64,000 nt of DNA, from positions 37,960,001 through 38,024,000 of the forward strand of contig NC_133400.1 of assembly GCF_047511655.1 (NCBI RefSeq), read 5' to 3'. This DNA is from Castor canadensis. Its lineage: Eukaryota > Chordata > Mammalia > Rodentia > Castoridae. Position 1 is the first letter of the stretch. Every line of letters begins with the position of its first letter. A program made the position numbers and the translations under genes. The notes under the pieces are model-generated. The model worked only from the letters and a program-made list of their open reading frames with translations, did no database searches and was not told the origin of the DNA. Shown in pieces: positions 20,695 through 33,800 of the stretch.

Positions 20695-21734
20695 TTGGTA
20701 TGCCAAAATGCAAAATCATTTAGCATAAAATAACTATAAATGGTTAGGATTTAATATAAGAAAAATTAAGAACTAAAATATATTTAATAAACTTCACTGG
20801 GACAAAAAGCTACACACCACACTGTTAATCTACTTAGTTTCAATATTAAGGTTTATTTTTCTTCCAGGGTGAGGTCAAGTAACAGTTTAAATAATTATCA
20901 GGATGCATAAATGAACATCTACTCAGATAAAACATTACTGCTTACAAGTGGCTATCTAAGAAATAGTTTCCATGTAATAAATATATGTTATGTTTAACAG
21001 GTACCATCTTGAGAGCAGAAAAACTGTTTTTTTAAACCAATAAATAAATTACATTCAAACAAACAAGGTGTTTATATCTGAAGTATGACATATCCTTAAA
21101 TGTTTTCTTCATGTTAGCACCCAAACTTACAACTGTCTAGAAAGAATCTTCTAAAATATAACTCCTACCTTAAGTCATAAAAATAATGGTCAAGAAAAAA
21201 AGTCAATTGAAGACAAAATTTATAATTTATATTCTTAATTCCCCATTCAATAAAATATCAATTGCCAATTCATTAAAAGTAAATGAACTGCATATATGCA
21301 ATCTGTTAGTGCTGAAAATCTGAAATATATATATATTTAAAAGTCAGTCTTTCTGACAGTATTTAAAATATTGCATCTCTGGTGGCAAATCTGAAAACTA
21401 TGAAGCATTTTATTTCCTTAGTTTTCATACTTTTACCCCATCCCTACCCCTTTTTATCCTTTAACATTCGTCCAGCATTTTTTTTTTTTTGTAAATACCC
21501 TTACTTATATCCCCACACAAAACACTGATAATACTCCTTGGTAAACAAGGAAATCCCAGAATAGTCCAAGCCAACAGCTTTGCTCCCAAAGAGTGGCACA
21601 GGCTAAATGATAAGAGAAAAAAAACAATCAATGGCCCTTATTGATGCTGTCAGAATGCTCCTGAGAGTCCATAATGGTTTGAGAATCTGCTGATGTAATC
21701 CTCAAAAAGTTTCAACAAATTTTGCAGACAAGTA
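20695..21734 (-). other. C16orf87: probable C16orf87 3' UTR and downstream DNA
   Basis: AT-rich DNA following the stop codon of C16orf87 on the minus strand, with no recognisable repeat. Several AATAAA candidates exist on the minus strand (for example 20852-20857), so the true 3' end cannot be fixed. The old ERV begins just beyond. Confidence 0.5.
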
Positions 21735-21853
21735 TCAGAGAATAAGTCTTTGATTGATAATTTTTCTATTTATTTCTGCCAAGGCGACTGAAAACACGAA
21801 AGCCTTTTCATCAGAGAGGTTAGCATAGATGTCAATTTCCTTTTCCTGTTTCT
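21735..21853 (-). CDS. C16orf87: C16orf87 coding exon 4 (stop at 21735-21737)
   Basis: 119 coding nt, phase 1 entry after a TTTTAACAG acceptor. Encodes the conserved C-terminus including [20 protein letters not shown] and TGA. Confidence 0.96.
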
Positions 21854-24800
21854 CTGTTAAAAGAAAAAGGGAAAGCTTAATATAAAAGCAAGAAATAATG
21901 TATTCTTTATATAACCTTAAAACTTTTAAGTATTTCTTTAAATGACAATAAATATTATGCCCACTATAATATACAATGTTATGCTACTAAACTGAAAAAA
22001 GTAATTTAAATTTTAATTACAAAAAAGAGCTAATAAAATGAAGACCTAATGGAGACTATATGTGTATGTGTATATACATATATATTTTTTCTATACACAC
22101 ACAGTCTAATAGCCATATAATTTCTGTAAGAATCTCATTTACTTATTTTTCATCACTTGTATAAATTGTCTCAAAATTAATCTTCTCACCCAAAAAGATG
22201 GTCCCTTTTTGAATATTAATCATGTTCAGAACTTCCTATGATATCATGAGCAAGTTAAAACTACAATTAACATATTGATGTGTATTCTTTCAAATTATTT
22301 TTTTAGACTTTACCATGATTCTATTTTTTTGTTTTCTTTAAATTTGTTGACAATTTTATCAAAGTTAAACACACATATAAAATTTAGCCAAATCATTTTT
22401 ACAAAATCTGTTACAAAAAATAGAAGTCCATTCTGCATCTCTCCATGCCCATTTCCTATTCTCTGATACAACTATGTAAGTAATGTTAAGAATGCTACTT
22501 CTTGGTTTTGGACATTATTCACTTTCTGCCATGGAAAATTAGGATTTTGTTTTCCTCATTTCAAACATTCTGCACGTCCCTGGCCCGCTCACACTTTCAG
22601 TAAATCAATGTTCAGTGTTACATTGTTATAACTACGTGAGTGAGCCTACTTTTCCTGCACATTGTTTTCCCTGAAGTGATTCTCTTTTCATTAGTTTTCA
22701 TTTCTAATTCAACTCAAACTCTCTCCCAGTTTTTATTCTTTTTTCAGGATGTTTATACATATTAGATACTAGTTTTATCTTCTTGAAGAAATCTTTCCAA
22801 GTCTTCTAACCTGTTCCTCTGAAATGATTGATCTCTAGGCCTACTGCACAATTATCATCTTGTGATCCTTAATTCAACACCATGCTGAAGATTCTCCTCA
22901 TCTCCCTCTTGACTTGGATCCTAGTATTATTTCTTAATTTGCTTCTTCATTCTGGTGGCATGTAACTTGAAGTAGCTTCCTGAGAAAGGGATCATGGGTA
23001 GCACAATTTTTAAGACCCTGAGTATCAGAAAGCATCATTAGTCTATTTTAACATTAAGTTGTAGTGTGGTTGAGAAAAGACTTACAGATTTTTCCCCTTA
23101 GAATTGTTAAGACTGTCTTATCACTACTGGTGTCACTGTTGACAAAACTTTTTTCAAGGTTATTTTTAAAATTATTGCTAAATTTACATACAGTGAAATA
23201 TATAGATCCTTTAAGTGAAACTGGATGAGTTCTGACAGATGTATACAGCCATGTAACCCACACCTCAATCGAGACACAGAAAATGGGTTGGTAGTATCTC
23301 AAGTGGTAGAGAGCCTGCATAGCAAGTTCCAGGCCCTGAGTTCAACCCCAGGTACAACCCCACCCCACCCCTGCACCCTCCCCACCAGCAAAAAAAAAAT
23401 AAGAAAGATACAGAAAATTTTCTTCACTCCAGAAAGTTTCTTTTTTGGGTGGGAGGGCAGTACTGGAATTTGAACTCAGGGCCTTATGCTTGCTAGGCAG
23501 GTGCTCCACAACTTGAGGTATCCCTCCAGCCCCATTTTTTGGTGGTACTAGAATTTGGACTCAGGGCCCCACTTGCTAGGCAGGTGCTCTACACTTGAGC
23601 CACTCCCTCAGCCCCTAATCCATGCTGATTTCTATTACCATAAACTCATTTTGCCTTTTCTTAAACTTCATATAAAGAATATTATTCTATAGCATGTATC
23701 TAGTATATTCAGTAGTGTATCTAGTACAGCATGTGTTTACTTCTTTCACTCAATATGTTTTAAGAATTCATCAATGTTATTCATATAGCAGTAGTCTGTT
23801 CCTCATTAGGTAGTATTCTGTTGCATTAATTCAAATGCCACTTTAATTCTTTTCTTTTTTTCCCCCTGAAATCCTAAAGAATTTTTCTGTAACCAAAGAT
23901 ATATGATGATATGCTTTGGCAAAATTTCTATTTCTAACCATCCACTGGAATGGGAGTTTCAATTCTTTCAGGTTTGGGTAAATTTGTAGAATTATTTCAT
24001 TGACAACTTTCTTCTCTTCCATCTTCTATGTTCTTTTTCTGAAACTTTAATTACTTTTATATGTTAGGCCTCAGGCTAGTCCTCTAAATTTCTTATCTTT
24101 TCCATCCTATTTTTTCATTTCTTTTCCTATTGCTGTATTTTCTGGAATCTTACTTCAGTAATCTTTAGACCTTTTATTAGTTTTTAAAAAATTTCTGTAT
24201 ATTTTTTAATGTTTTAAAGTTCATATTTTGAAATCTACTTTCCAGGTATCTTTTTGACCTCCATAACTGACTTTCAAACATCTTGTTCTTTTTTCATGAT
24301 TAGTTAGCTTCTTTTGCTAGATATTAATGATATTTTTTTATTTTTTATGCTCCCTGCAAAAACTTGTTCTAATTTATCTTTTTTCTTCTTCTGATGTAGT
24401 CTCAGCCTTCCATACTAGAAGCTTTCTTCCAGATATCTGGTTAATTCCCAGTAATATGTTTGTATTTAAAAGTATGAACAACAAAAAAAAGTGTGAACAA
24501 ACAGGAGCAATGAGGGTGGGAAGTGTGAGCAAAAAAGATGATTAGTCTGACACTAGTAATCAGAACAAAATAGTCTATCTATGCCATTTCTTTGTGAAAT
24601 CACTCACTAATGACATTATTTTTATTATAGGCTTTTTCTCTTGGGCTCTTCATATTCATGAGAAGAGATTACTTCCAATCTCTCTCTGTTTTCCTTTTGG
24701 TGGAACTGGTATTTGAACTCAGGGTTTCGCTTCATGCTTTCACAGCAGGTACTCTACTGCTTGAACCATGCCTCCAATCCACCTCTAATCTCTTTTACCT

Positions 24801-27800
24801 GGAAGATATAAGCCTGACCAGAGAGCTCAATATTCACCATGTCCAATTTTCACCTAATCTTCCTGAGCTTCCTATAGCATCCCTGCCTTCAACAATGCCT
24901 GGTGTTCTCTAGATCAAAAACTCTGCTTTATCTTATTCTTTTCAAAGGATAAACATAGGAGGAAAGGAACTTCACTTTTCCATTTTTTCTACTTCCTATT
25001 CTTTTTCAAAATAGAAAATAATAAAGTCAAATCTTTAAAGTTTTGTTTTTAAATGCACCATCAGGTTTTCCTTAATTCACATGTTAAAATAAAGTTAAAG
25101 CTTGCTTCAAATTTTTCAAGTGCCTTGAAAGCAGGAATCAATAAAAGCAGAAATAGGGCTGGCAAGTGGCTCAAGTGGTAGAGTGCCTGCCTAGCAAGCG
25201 TGAGGCACACACTTAAAAGAAAAGAAAAGAAAACAAAACAAAACTGAAATAAACTAAATAGTTACCCAGCCTTAAGAAGCATTACCAAAGAAGTCTATAC
25301 TAAAATACATAGACATTTCAAAAGCTCATAGTTTCACATATTATATGGGAAATTAAGGATACTGTATGTCTACTTTAAGGATTGATAAACTACAGTTTGG
25401 GTGTCAACTCTCACCCATCCTGTCGAAAAGTCTTACTGAAACATAGCTATGCTCACTCATTTACATATCATTTATAGCTATTTCCAGCTACAATGACAGA
25501 GTTGAATAGTTGTGACAGAGAGTGTATGGTCCACAAAACCTAAAATATTTACTTTTTGGCTCTGTACAGAAAAACTTTGCTGATGCCCCAAGTCTACATT
25601 AAAATATTCCAGTTTATTCAGGCATGGTGGCGCACACTTATAATCCCAGCACTTGGGAGGCTGAGGCAGGAAGATCGTTGAGTTTGAGGCCAGTCTGGAG
25701 TACACAGCAAAATATAGTCTCAAAAAGAAAAAAAAATCTACAAAATTTGCTTTGAGCATTTTGCTGTGATTTTTATCAAACACAAATAAGTTGAAAGAGC
25801 TGGGTGCTGGTGGCTCGTGCCTGAATTCCTAGCTACTTAGGAGGCAGAGATCAGGAGGACTGAGGTCCAAAGCCAGCCTAGGCAAACAGTTCTTGAGATC
25901 CTATCTCAAAAAAATCCATCAAAAAAAGAGTGGTGGAGTTGCTCAAGGGGTAAGCCCTGAGTTCTAACTCCAGTAACGCAAAATAAATATATAAATAAAA
26001 TTCAAAGAATTTATCTTGAACTAAGGATGTAACTCAGCGGTACAGCACCTGTCTAGCATGTATAGGCCCTGGGTTTAATCCCAGCATCACAGAGAGGGGA
26101 AAAAAAAATTTTTACTATAGAAAAAGTTACTGCCAAATAAATGCTTTTTTTAAGTAATAATGAAATAAAAGTATAAGCCTACACATATAAAGTCCTAGCA
26201 TAATTCAGACCTCATTTCCTTACCAAAAACAAAGAAAAAAAACCCCAAAACCTACCATTATCTGTTTTCTCATTTCCTCTTACCACTGCATTTGTTCTCT
26301 GTACTTTGTTATATTCCCTTTACTTCAACTAAAAAGAATGAAAAGAATGTTCTATTTTCTGGACCAAGCAGTATTTCTTTCATGTCTGTTGACTTTTCTT
26401 TACCCAGTTTTCCTCTAAAATACCTTTGACATAGATTTTTCTGGTGATCCCATTGCTAAAGCACATTCAAATTAAGCTAATAAATCAAATCTCAGGAAAA
26501 GCATAATAGAAGGAAAGAGAAAAACAGCAAAATTGTCCAGGAAATTAGGAGTACCTAATTGCAGCATTCACAGAATACAGTTAATAATAAATAATAATAA
26601 GTAAGCCTTATTTTTCTAATCACACATTATTAAGACATCTTTAAGTTTGATAAAAATCTAGGGACAACTATAGTAGTGAAGTTTTTTCGTCCAGCAGTAC
26701 TAACTTTGTTCAAATAAAAGCACACAAAGCACAGAAAAATGATGAACAGGTAGAAAATTCTCAGTGTCTCAAATAGTAGAAATTTACATTTATATAGAAA
26801 GCACTTGAATACCTAACAATAAATGTCTGAAAAAAAGCCTAAAGTATAACTCTCAAATAATGAAATTATAAATACATTTAACTGAAGATGAAATCATTTT
26901 CACAGGTTTCTAAAGAAATATAAAGAGAAATTACCCTTTTTTTCCCCGTAATTACTGCCTTGAAAGTCTCAATTTTAAAAAGACATTCATGGGCATATCG
27001 GGGGTGATTATAATATTCTCCCTACTCTTTTACATGTTGAAAATTTCCATTTTTTTTTTTTGGCTGTACTAGGGTTTGAACCCAGGGCTTCACACTTGCT
27101 AGGTAAGTGTTCTACCACTTGAGCCACTCATCCAGCCCCCCAATTTTTTTAAAGACATGTAATTCAAAGAAACAACTCAAAGGCTAAAGTTGTAGTTAAC
27201 AGCTAAAAACAAGTTACTGGTAGACATACTACTTATGAGAAGTAAAGAGAAGACCTACAAGGAGAAACAGAAATATACTTTCAATCAAGAATTCACCTAC
27301 CTAAGCAAAAGCTGCTTCTATGTAGGGAGTATACAAATCTCCCAAAAAGCAATTTAAAAATGCATACCAAGAACACTTTAAGTAGTAAAGTTTTTAAACT
27401 CAAGAGTAAAGAAATTTGAAATAACTCAACTTCCACTTTTCTTTAAAAAAAAAAAAAAGTACAACCATTTTAACAGGCTTCTCAAAGATGAATATACAAA
27501 CTTATCTAAACTCTACTAACGTCAGTTTATAGAAAAGTGTATTTTACCTAACTTAAGCTTTTAGGTTTCCAAAAAGAATTTCAGATTGAGATTTTTTTTT
27601 TTAAACAAAGCATCTACCATAGAAGAAATGCTTTTAAACTAAAATACAAGCTGTGATTTTTAAATTCAGGAGTCCACTGCCTCTACTATCTTATTTATTA
27701 ATTATTAATTATTAATCTCTGATCATTTTAAAACTTGAAAAAAAGCTGCTAAGATTTATCCATACCTCTTTCTTCCTCATGCTTTTTGGCAGATGCACTT

Positions 27801-30800
27801 TTAGGTCTTCCTCTTCCTCGTCTGATATGATCTGAATGGCTGTTACTTCGAGACCTCTTTCTGTTCTCTAAATCTTTATTTACTGTAGAATTTATCTTCT
27901 CTCTCCTAACTCTCTCTGTTCGCCTCCTCTTGGCCTCATGCTTGTTTTCTGTATGGATGAATAAAAGTGATACGTTTTAGGGCTTAGCAAGAACTGTTTG
28001 CCCAAGTTCTCATTGTCTTCCTTTTACTTTCTAAATAGCACTAGAGTATGCTTCCTGGCATATTTTATAAAACTACAGCCATATATGGTCCCCATACCCA
28101 TACAGGAAAAAAACCTCAAACATTCACATAACACATGAGCTACGTGGAATACTGGAAAATACAGTTTTTCATTTGTCAGCTTTAAATTTCAGCTCCTACA
28201 ACTTCAAACAATTCCACAGCAACCTATCTGCCTTTTAACTCCTGTTTCCAAGTTTAAAATGGTGAAATATTAGAAAACGAAAACAAAATTTCATTCCTTT
28301 CTTCCCACCTACCTGAATTATAGACTGAAATATGTCAAGTATGCAAAACCAAAACTGACCTTAGGCATAATATATTAAGGTTACAATAAAAATGAAACAG
28401 AGCATCCATAGAAAATATTTTTAAAACACTAAAAAACTGAATAGTTTTCACTTAAAGCACAGATGAGATAATAACTGATAAAGACAATGTTGTTATATAA
28501 AAGAGTAACAATAGAGGAACTTTACTAAGTATGGTGATTTAATTAATTCAAGAATCCACCCTTTCTAAACAAAAAAATGCTGTATAGAAAAAAAAAACTT
28601 GCTTCAATACATATGTGAATTCAAAAGCACCAAAGAGAATCCCCCCAAATACCTAAGTAAAAGGCCAAAACAAATAGGAAAATTTATATCACAAGAACTA
28701 AAGGAAACAATTGAAAGAATATACAAAAAGTATAACGGGTTACTGTTTAAAAAAAGAGAGAGAGAGAGAGAGAAAGGAAAAAAAGGAAGGAAGGAAAGAA
28801 GGTAGGTAGGTAGGTAGGTAGTGTTTGGGCATGCTCGTGTGTATGTTTGTAATCACAGCACCGCTTTTTCCTTCTTTTGCTGGGGCTAGCCTCAAACCAT
28901 GATCCTCCCAATCTCAGTCTCTCAAGTAGCTAGGATTACAGATTCGAGCCACCGGCACTAGCCTACACTTCACTTTTTAAAGGTCTATCTTTTAGAAAAT
29001 ATTTATAACTGAAATTATATGTGATTTACTTCAAAATAATACTCAATGGCAGGGACTGAGTGTGGCAGGGTTTGGTCACAGTATACTGTTGTATGCGGTT
29101 AAGAATTTCTCAAAAAAACAAAGTTTTAAAAAAAGGAATAGGTAAGGCTTTATACAGTACTGAGGCAGGCTAGAAGTAGGAAAAGTTCAGGATTCATATG
29201 TAGGTTGCCCAGGGATGGCCCGGAGACCACCCTCACCTGGCCGGGAACCCCCCATACACCTCCTCACTCATTGATTACTGAATGAGAATCACCTGGTTCC
29301 TCCCCTCCCCTAGACTAGCGTAAATTTTAACAGTACCTGAAGGGGGGGAACATGCTCTCTAGGCCTCCAGATTCCACCTGGGCCCCACCATGCTCCTTCT
29401 TGAATTTTCTTTCACTAATTTTTAATAAACTCCCTTTACACCCAAGTGTCTCCACTGGTACCCTTAACAGTATGCCTGTTAAAGTTGAACACTGAATTTA
29501 GGTTTGCTCCTCCAGCTTCCCATCCATCTCCACAAACCTCTTCAGAGCCAGATTCTTAGAAGTGGTGCCTGTGCTTTCTCACCTCCCATTTGCTCTTAAA
29601 TTCTCTCCACTACTTATAGTTCTCAGGTCAAAGAAGAATCAACATCAAGAACAAGAAAACCTGTTACCAAACTCAATACACTTCACTTTTGTATCATTTT
29701 AGGCCATCGCTCAAAAAGTCAACAAAGATGACTACTCCGGAGATTCCTTGAAGTTATTTCATTTGATTTTCAGGCTCCAGGTTTCCTACTATCTGACCAG
29801 CCATTCCTTTTATTAGCTTTGCTGTGTCCCTATCCCTCCCACCACCACCATCACAGGGGCTTTCTCAGTCTCTAATGTGAAAGCCCAGGGCCTGTCCCAT
29901 CCTTTTCTTTTAACCTTTAAAGACCCATAGCATTAAACACTATTGTTATGATGGCTCCAAAGTTTACACCACAGCCCTGATCTCTACTCTAAACTATACT
30001 CATCACTTGAATTCCTTCTACTTCAAATGTATCAAAAAGTAACTGATTCTCACCCCCACATCTGCTCCTCCTCCAACCTTCATCATTTAGTAAATAGCAC
30101 CAACCACTTACACAAGTCAAATAGCCTGTCATTTGTAACTCATCTTGCTTCTATACTTCACAAAAGTCCATAGATACTCTGCAAAATTTATCCACAATCT
30201 CTTCAATTCTCCTAGTCAAACTCACTCTACATACCCAATATTATCTTTAAAAAAAACCCTCAAGTTGCATAGCTCCCCTTCATTACCTTTGATAATAAAA
30301 AGCTTTTTATTAGTTTTCTACTGGTATTTAGAATAAAGTAAAAATTGTTTACCAAAGAGTAAGTCACCACAAGATCTGACATTTACAGTTATCTCCAATG
30401 TAACCAGTGTGTTTACTACACTACAGACATGCCTTTCTTTTAAACAAGTCCTCTCTCTGCCTGAGTCTATGTATTTGCTAATCCTTCCACTTAGAGCTCT
30501 CTCCCCAAGGCTCTTTATGAGACAGGCTTTTCCCCCTTCAAATAGCAATGTATAGGCCACTCCCTCTGAGTTTCCCAGTCCAACTTAGTTCCTAATATTT
30601 TACTCTTCCACAATCTGTTATTTACCTGTAAGCTTAGTATGTCTCTCCCATCAAAATATAAGCTTTATGATGCCTGTAATACTAGGAACTTGGGAAGTTG
30701 ATGATCAGGAAGATGGTGATTTCAGACCTCCATCTCAACCAACAGCTGGGCAAGGGGGCACAAGCTTGTCACCCCAGACTAAGCAGGAAGCTGAGATCAG

Positions 30801-33800
30801 GAGGATTACAGTTCTAAGCCAAGTCCATGCAAAAGAAGTTTGCAAGTCTCCTTCTCAACAGAAAAAAGCTGGGCGTGGTAGTGGGCACCTGTCATCCCAG
30901 TGAGAGTAGGGATGTTACCAGATGGGTAGTCTCTGGGAAACTCTAGACAGAAGATGCCTAGGTTCTTTTGTCTTGCATGGAAAGAATCCAAGCATGACAC
31001 GGAAATGTAGTAATGTTTATTAACAGTGAAGGAAAGTTATGTATCATAGAGAAAGCTGTGATTCACCCCTGGCCAGGTGAGGTAGAAGAAGCATATCTTT
31101 GTTTCAAGGGCCTTTTATAAATTTAAAGGACAAAAACCAGGAAGAATCTGGGTGGTCTCTGTGGCACATCCCACAGAAACATGTTTGACACACTCTGGGC
31201 ATGCACTTAAGCTAGTTCTTAGGTATTTTAATTACATGCATTCGGTCCAAGGGCAGAAGTCTCCATGGCTTCCTATTCTACAGCTGTAGGGGATTTACAA
31301 TTGAAAAGGGATCTATGACTGTAAGTGCTAAGATTTTACAATTACCACAAAGAAAAGTTACCTGGCCACCTGAGAGCCCCAGTAGCTTTCCCCTCTATTT
31401 TCTGGCCTGTTCAGGAAGATCTCCTTAAAGGCCGGCCTGGACAAAAAGCAAGACCCTCCAAAGTAACCACAACTAAAAGGTTGGAGGCATGACTCAAGCA
31501 GTACAACACTTGCCTAGCAAGCAAGAAGCCCTGAGTTCAAACCCTAAAACCAGACCCCCCCGCAAAAGGGAACATATAAACACACTTATATAAGCTTTAT
31601 GATATGGGATTCCTCTATCTTTTTCACAGAATCTAGAACATTAACTATACATATTAAATACTGCTGAATAAATAAAATCAGTCTGAGTACTTGTTTATTT
31701 CACCATCATCTCGAAATTCCATGGAAGCCAGATGCAATGGCTCAAGCCAGTTACTCAGGAGGTGATCAGGAGCACCACCAATGAAGGCCAGTCCCCAGGC
31801 AAAAAGCACTAGATCCTATCTGAAAAGGACTGGGGGCATGGTTCAAGTGGTAGAGTGTCTACCTAGCAAGCAAGAGAACCTGAGTTCAAACTGCATTTCC
31901 CGACCCCCCCTCCAAAAAAAGAAAAAAGAAATCCCATGAAAAAGAGGGGAAACATGGGAAAGGGGAGAGAGAAAAAGGAAAATAAATCTAGTGCTGGAAA
32001 CAAGGAAAAGGTACTATTGATACAAAATTTTAAAACTTCAGCAATCTAAAAAGCCAATGGTTCTGAATAGAAGGATCATAATCCAAAATAGGAACAAGTG
32101 ATAGCTCCTACAGAAGAGTTGTTTTTCCCAAGAGAGTCCCAAAGGCCCTTCCAAGACAGGACAAAAAAGTACAATAAGGAGGGGCAGACAATGGGTGATG
32201 GTCAGAAAAAGCTATAGGACTGCTATGGAATAGGTAGGCCTATGTATGCAGAAAAACTAACATAAGAAAATAAAGCCCAGAAAATAGAGAAATGGGCAAG
32301 AAAATATCAAACTTTCCTAACACAAAGAAAAATGCAACTCTTCCTAAGAATGAAATATTGTAATAGATTTCACATTCTGCTCTCAACAAATCCTTTCTTA
32401 CTTTGGCAATAGCAAGGATAATATTAATCAGTGTCCTGCCTGCTCACCTAATGTACACCTAAAACCTGCCACTAAACTTCTCCCAATTATACACTAAAGA
32501 GAACTGTTATCAAAATAGACTTTAAGTTGGGCTTTGTGGCAAATGTCTGTAATACCACCACTGGGAGCCTGAGGCAGGAGAATCTCAAGTTTGAGGTCAG
32601 CCTGGATTACATAGTGAGTCCCTGTATGAAAAAAACAAAACCCAAAAAGGTCTTTTAAAATACTGTAAGATACATTCATGCAAGTTATTTACACTGATAA
32701 GCCAATTCCTTCAATTTATAGATATCATAAAAACAAGCAATTAAGAACTGTCAACAATTTGAGGAAAATAAAAAGCACGAGAGAGAAGGATCTAGTAAAC
32801 ACAAAAAAATTGGAACATTCTGATATACATGCTCAGAAGGATCTGAAAGGAGACTAGGTTTCTTGGGAGAGGCAGTAGCACCATAGGTTGGTCATGGCCA
32901 AGGGTGATGGTCTGAGGCCATGAAGGCCAGGCAGGGTAGGCAGTGCTGGCGTCAGAGGCCCAGCCTCCAGAGAACTCCTAGAGTTCCACTGAAGCTGCGG
33001 AGCCTCCCAAGGTTCAGGGTCCCTGTGGATGGACGACCAGAAGGTGCCAGCAGCTGTGCTTGGACCCAGTAACTTAAAAGATTAAAATTAATTGGTTGCT
33101 GATAGTTCTGAACAAGTACACTTATCCCAGGTGTACATTAGACTTTTACTTTATTTTTCCGATACTGGGGCTTGCACTCAGGGCCTACACCTTGAGCCAC
33201 TTCACCAACCCTTTTTTGTGAAGGGTTTTTTTGAGACAGGGTGTTATGAACTATTTGCCTGGTCTGGCTCTGAACCGCAATCCTCCTGATTTCTGCCTTC
33301 TGAGTTGCTAGGATTACAGCTGTGAGCCATCGATGCCCGGCTGTTAGAATTTTATCTTTGAGGGAAAAGGAAATCCTTGGAAAACTAAGTTTTATGTAGG
33401 AAATATGACTCCCCAGAAGGAACAACAAAGGGCCTATTCAGCATAGTAGACATTGGCAGGAACATTTATCCCCCAGCCAGCTTGAGTCAAATGGACTGTA
33501 TATCTGAGATACCAAGATGGCAGTCCACTATGGGGAATTGAGAATCATCAACCAATACAAGAGTAGTGTGGTAACATACAACCAAGACAGGGTTCTCTTA
33601 ACATAGATCCCATTAAATGGATGAAGACATAGGTTTCTTACCAAGCACAAACGAATTTGACTTTCTAAAGACTTTTTGTATCATTAAAACCAGTATAGTT
33701 TTGACATATTAAGAAAGATGGAATCTAACACAAACAGTTAAGTTTCAAACTACTGTTTCTGTGCTTCAAATTTTTTGCAATTTGATATGAGTATGATCTC

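Larger units (their letters stand above)
21854..27765 (-). other. C16orf87: C16orf87 intron 3
   Basis: 5.9-kb intron with a GTATGG donor and a TTTTAACAG acceptor. It holds ten or so SINEs, annotated separately, and otherwise AT-rich DNA with no gene I can support. Confidence 0.9.
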
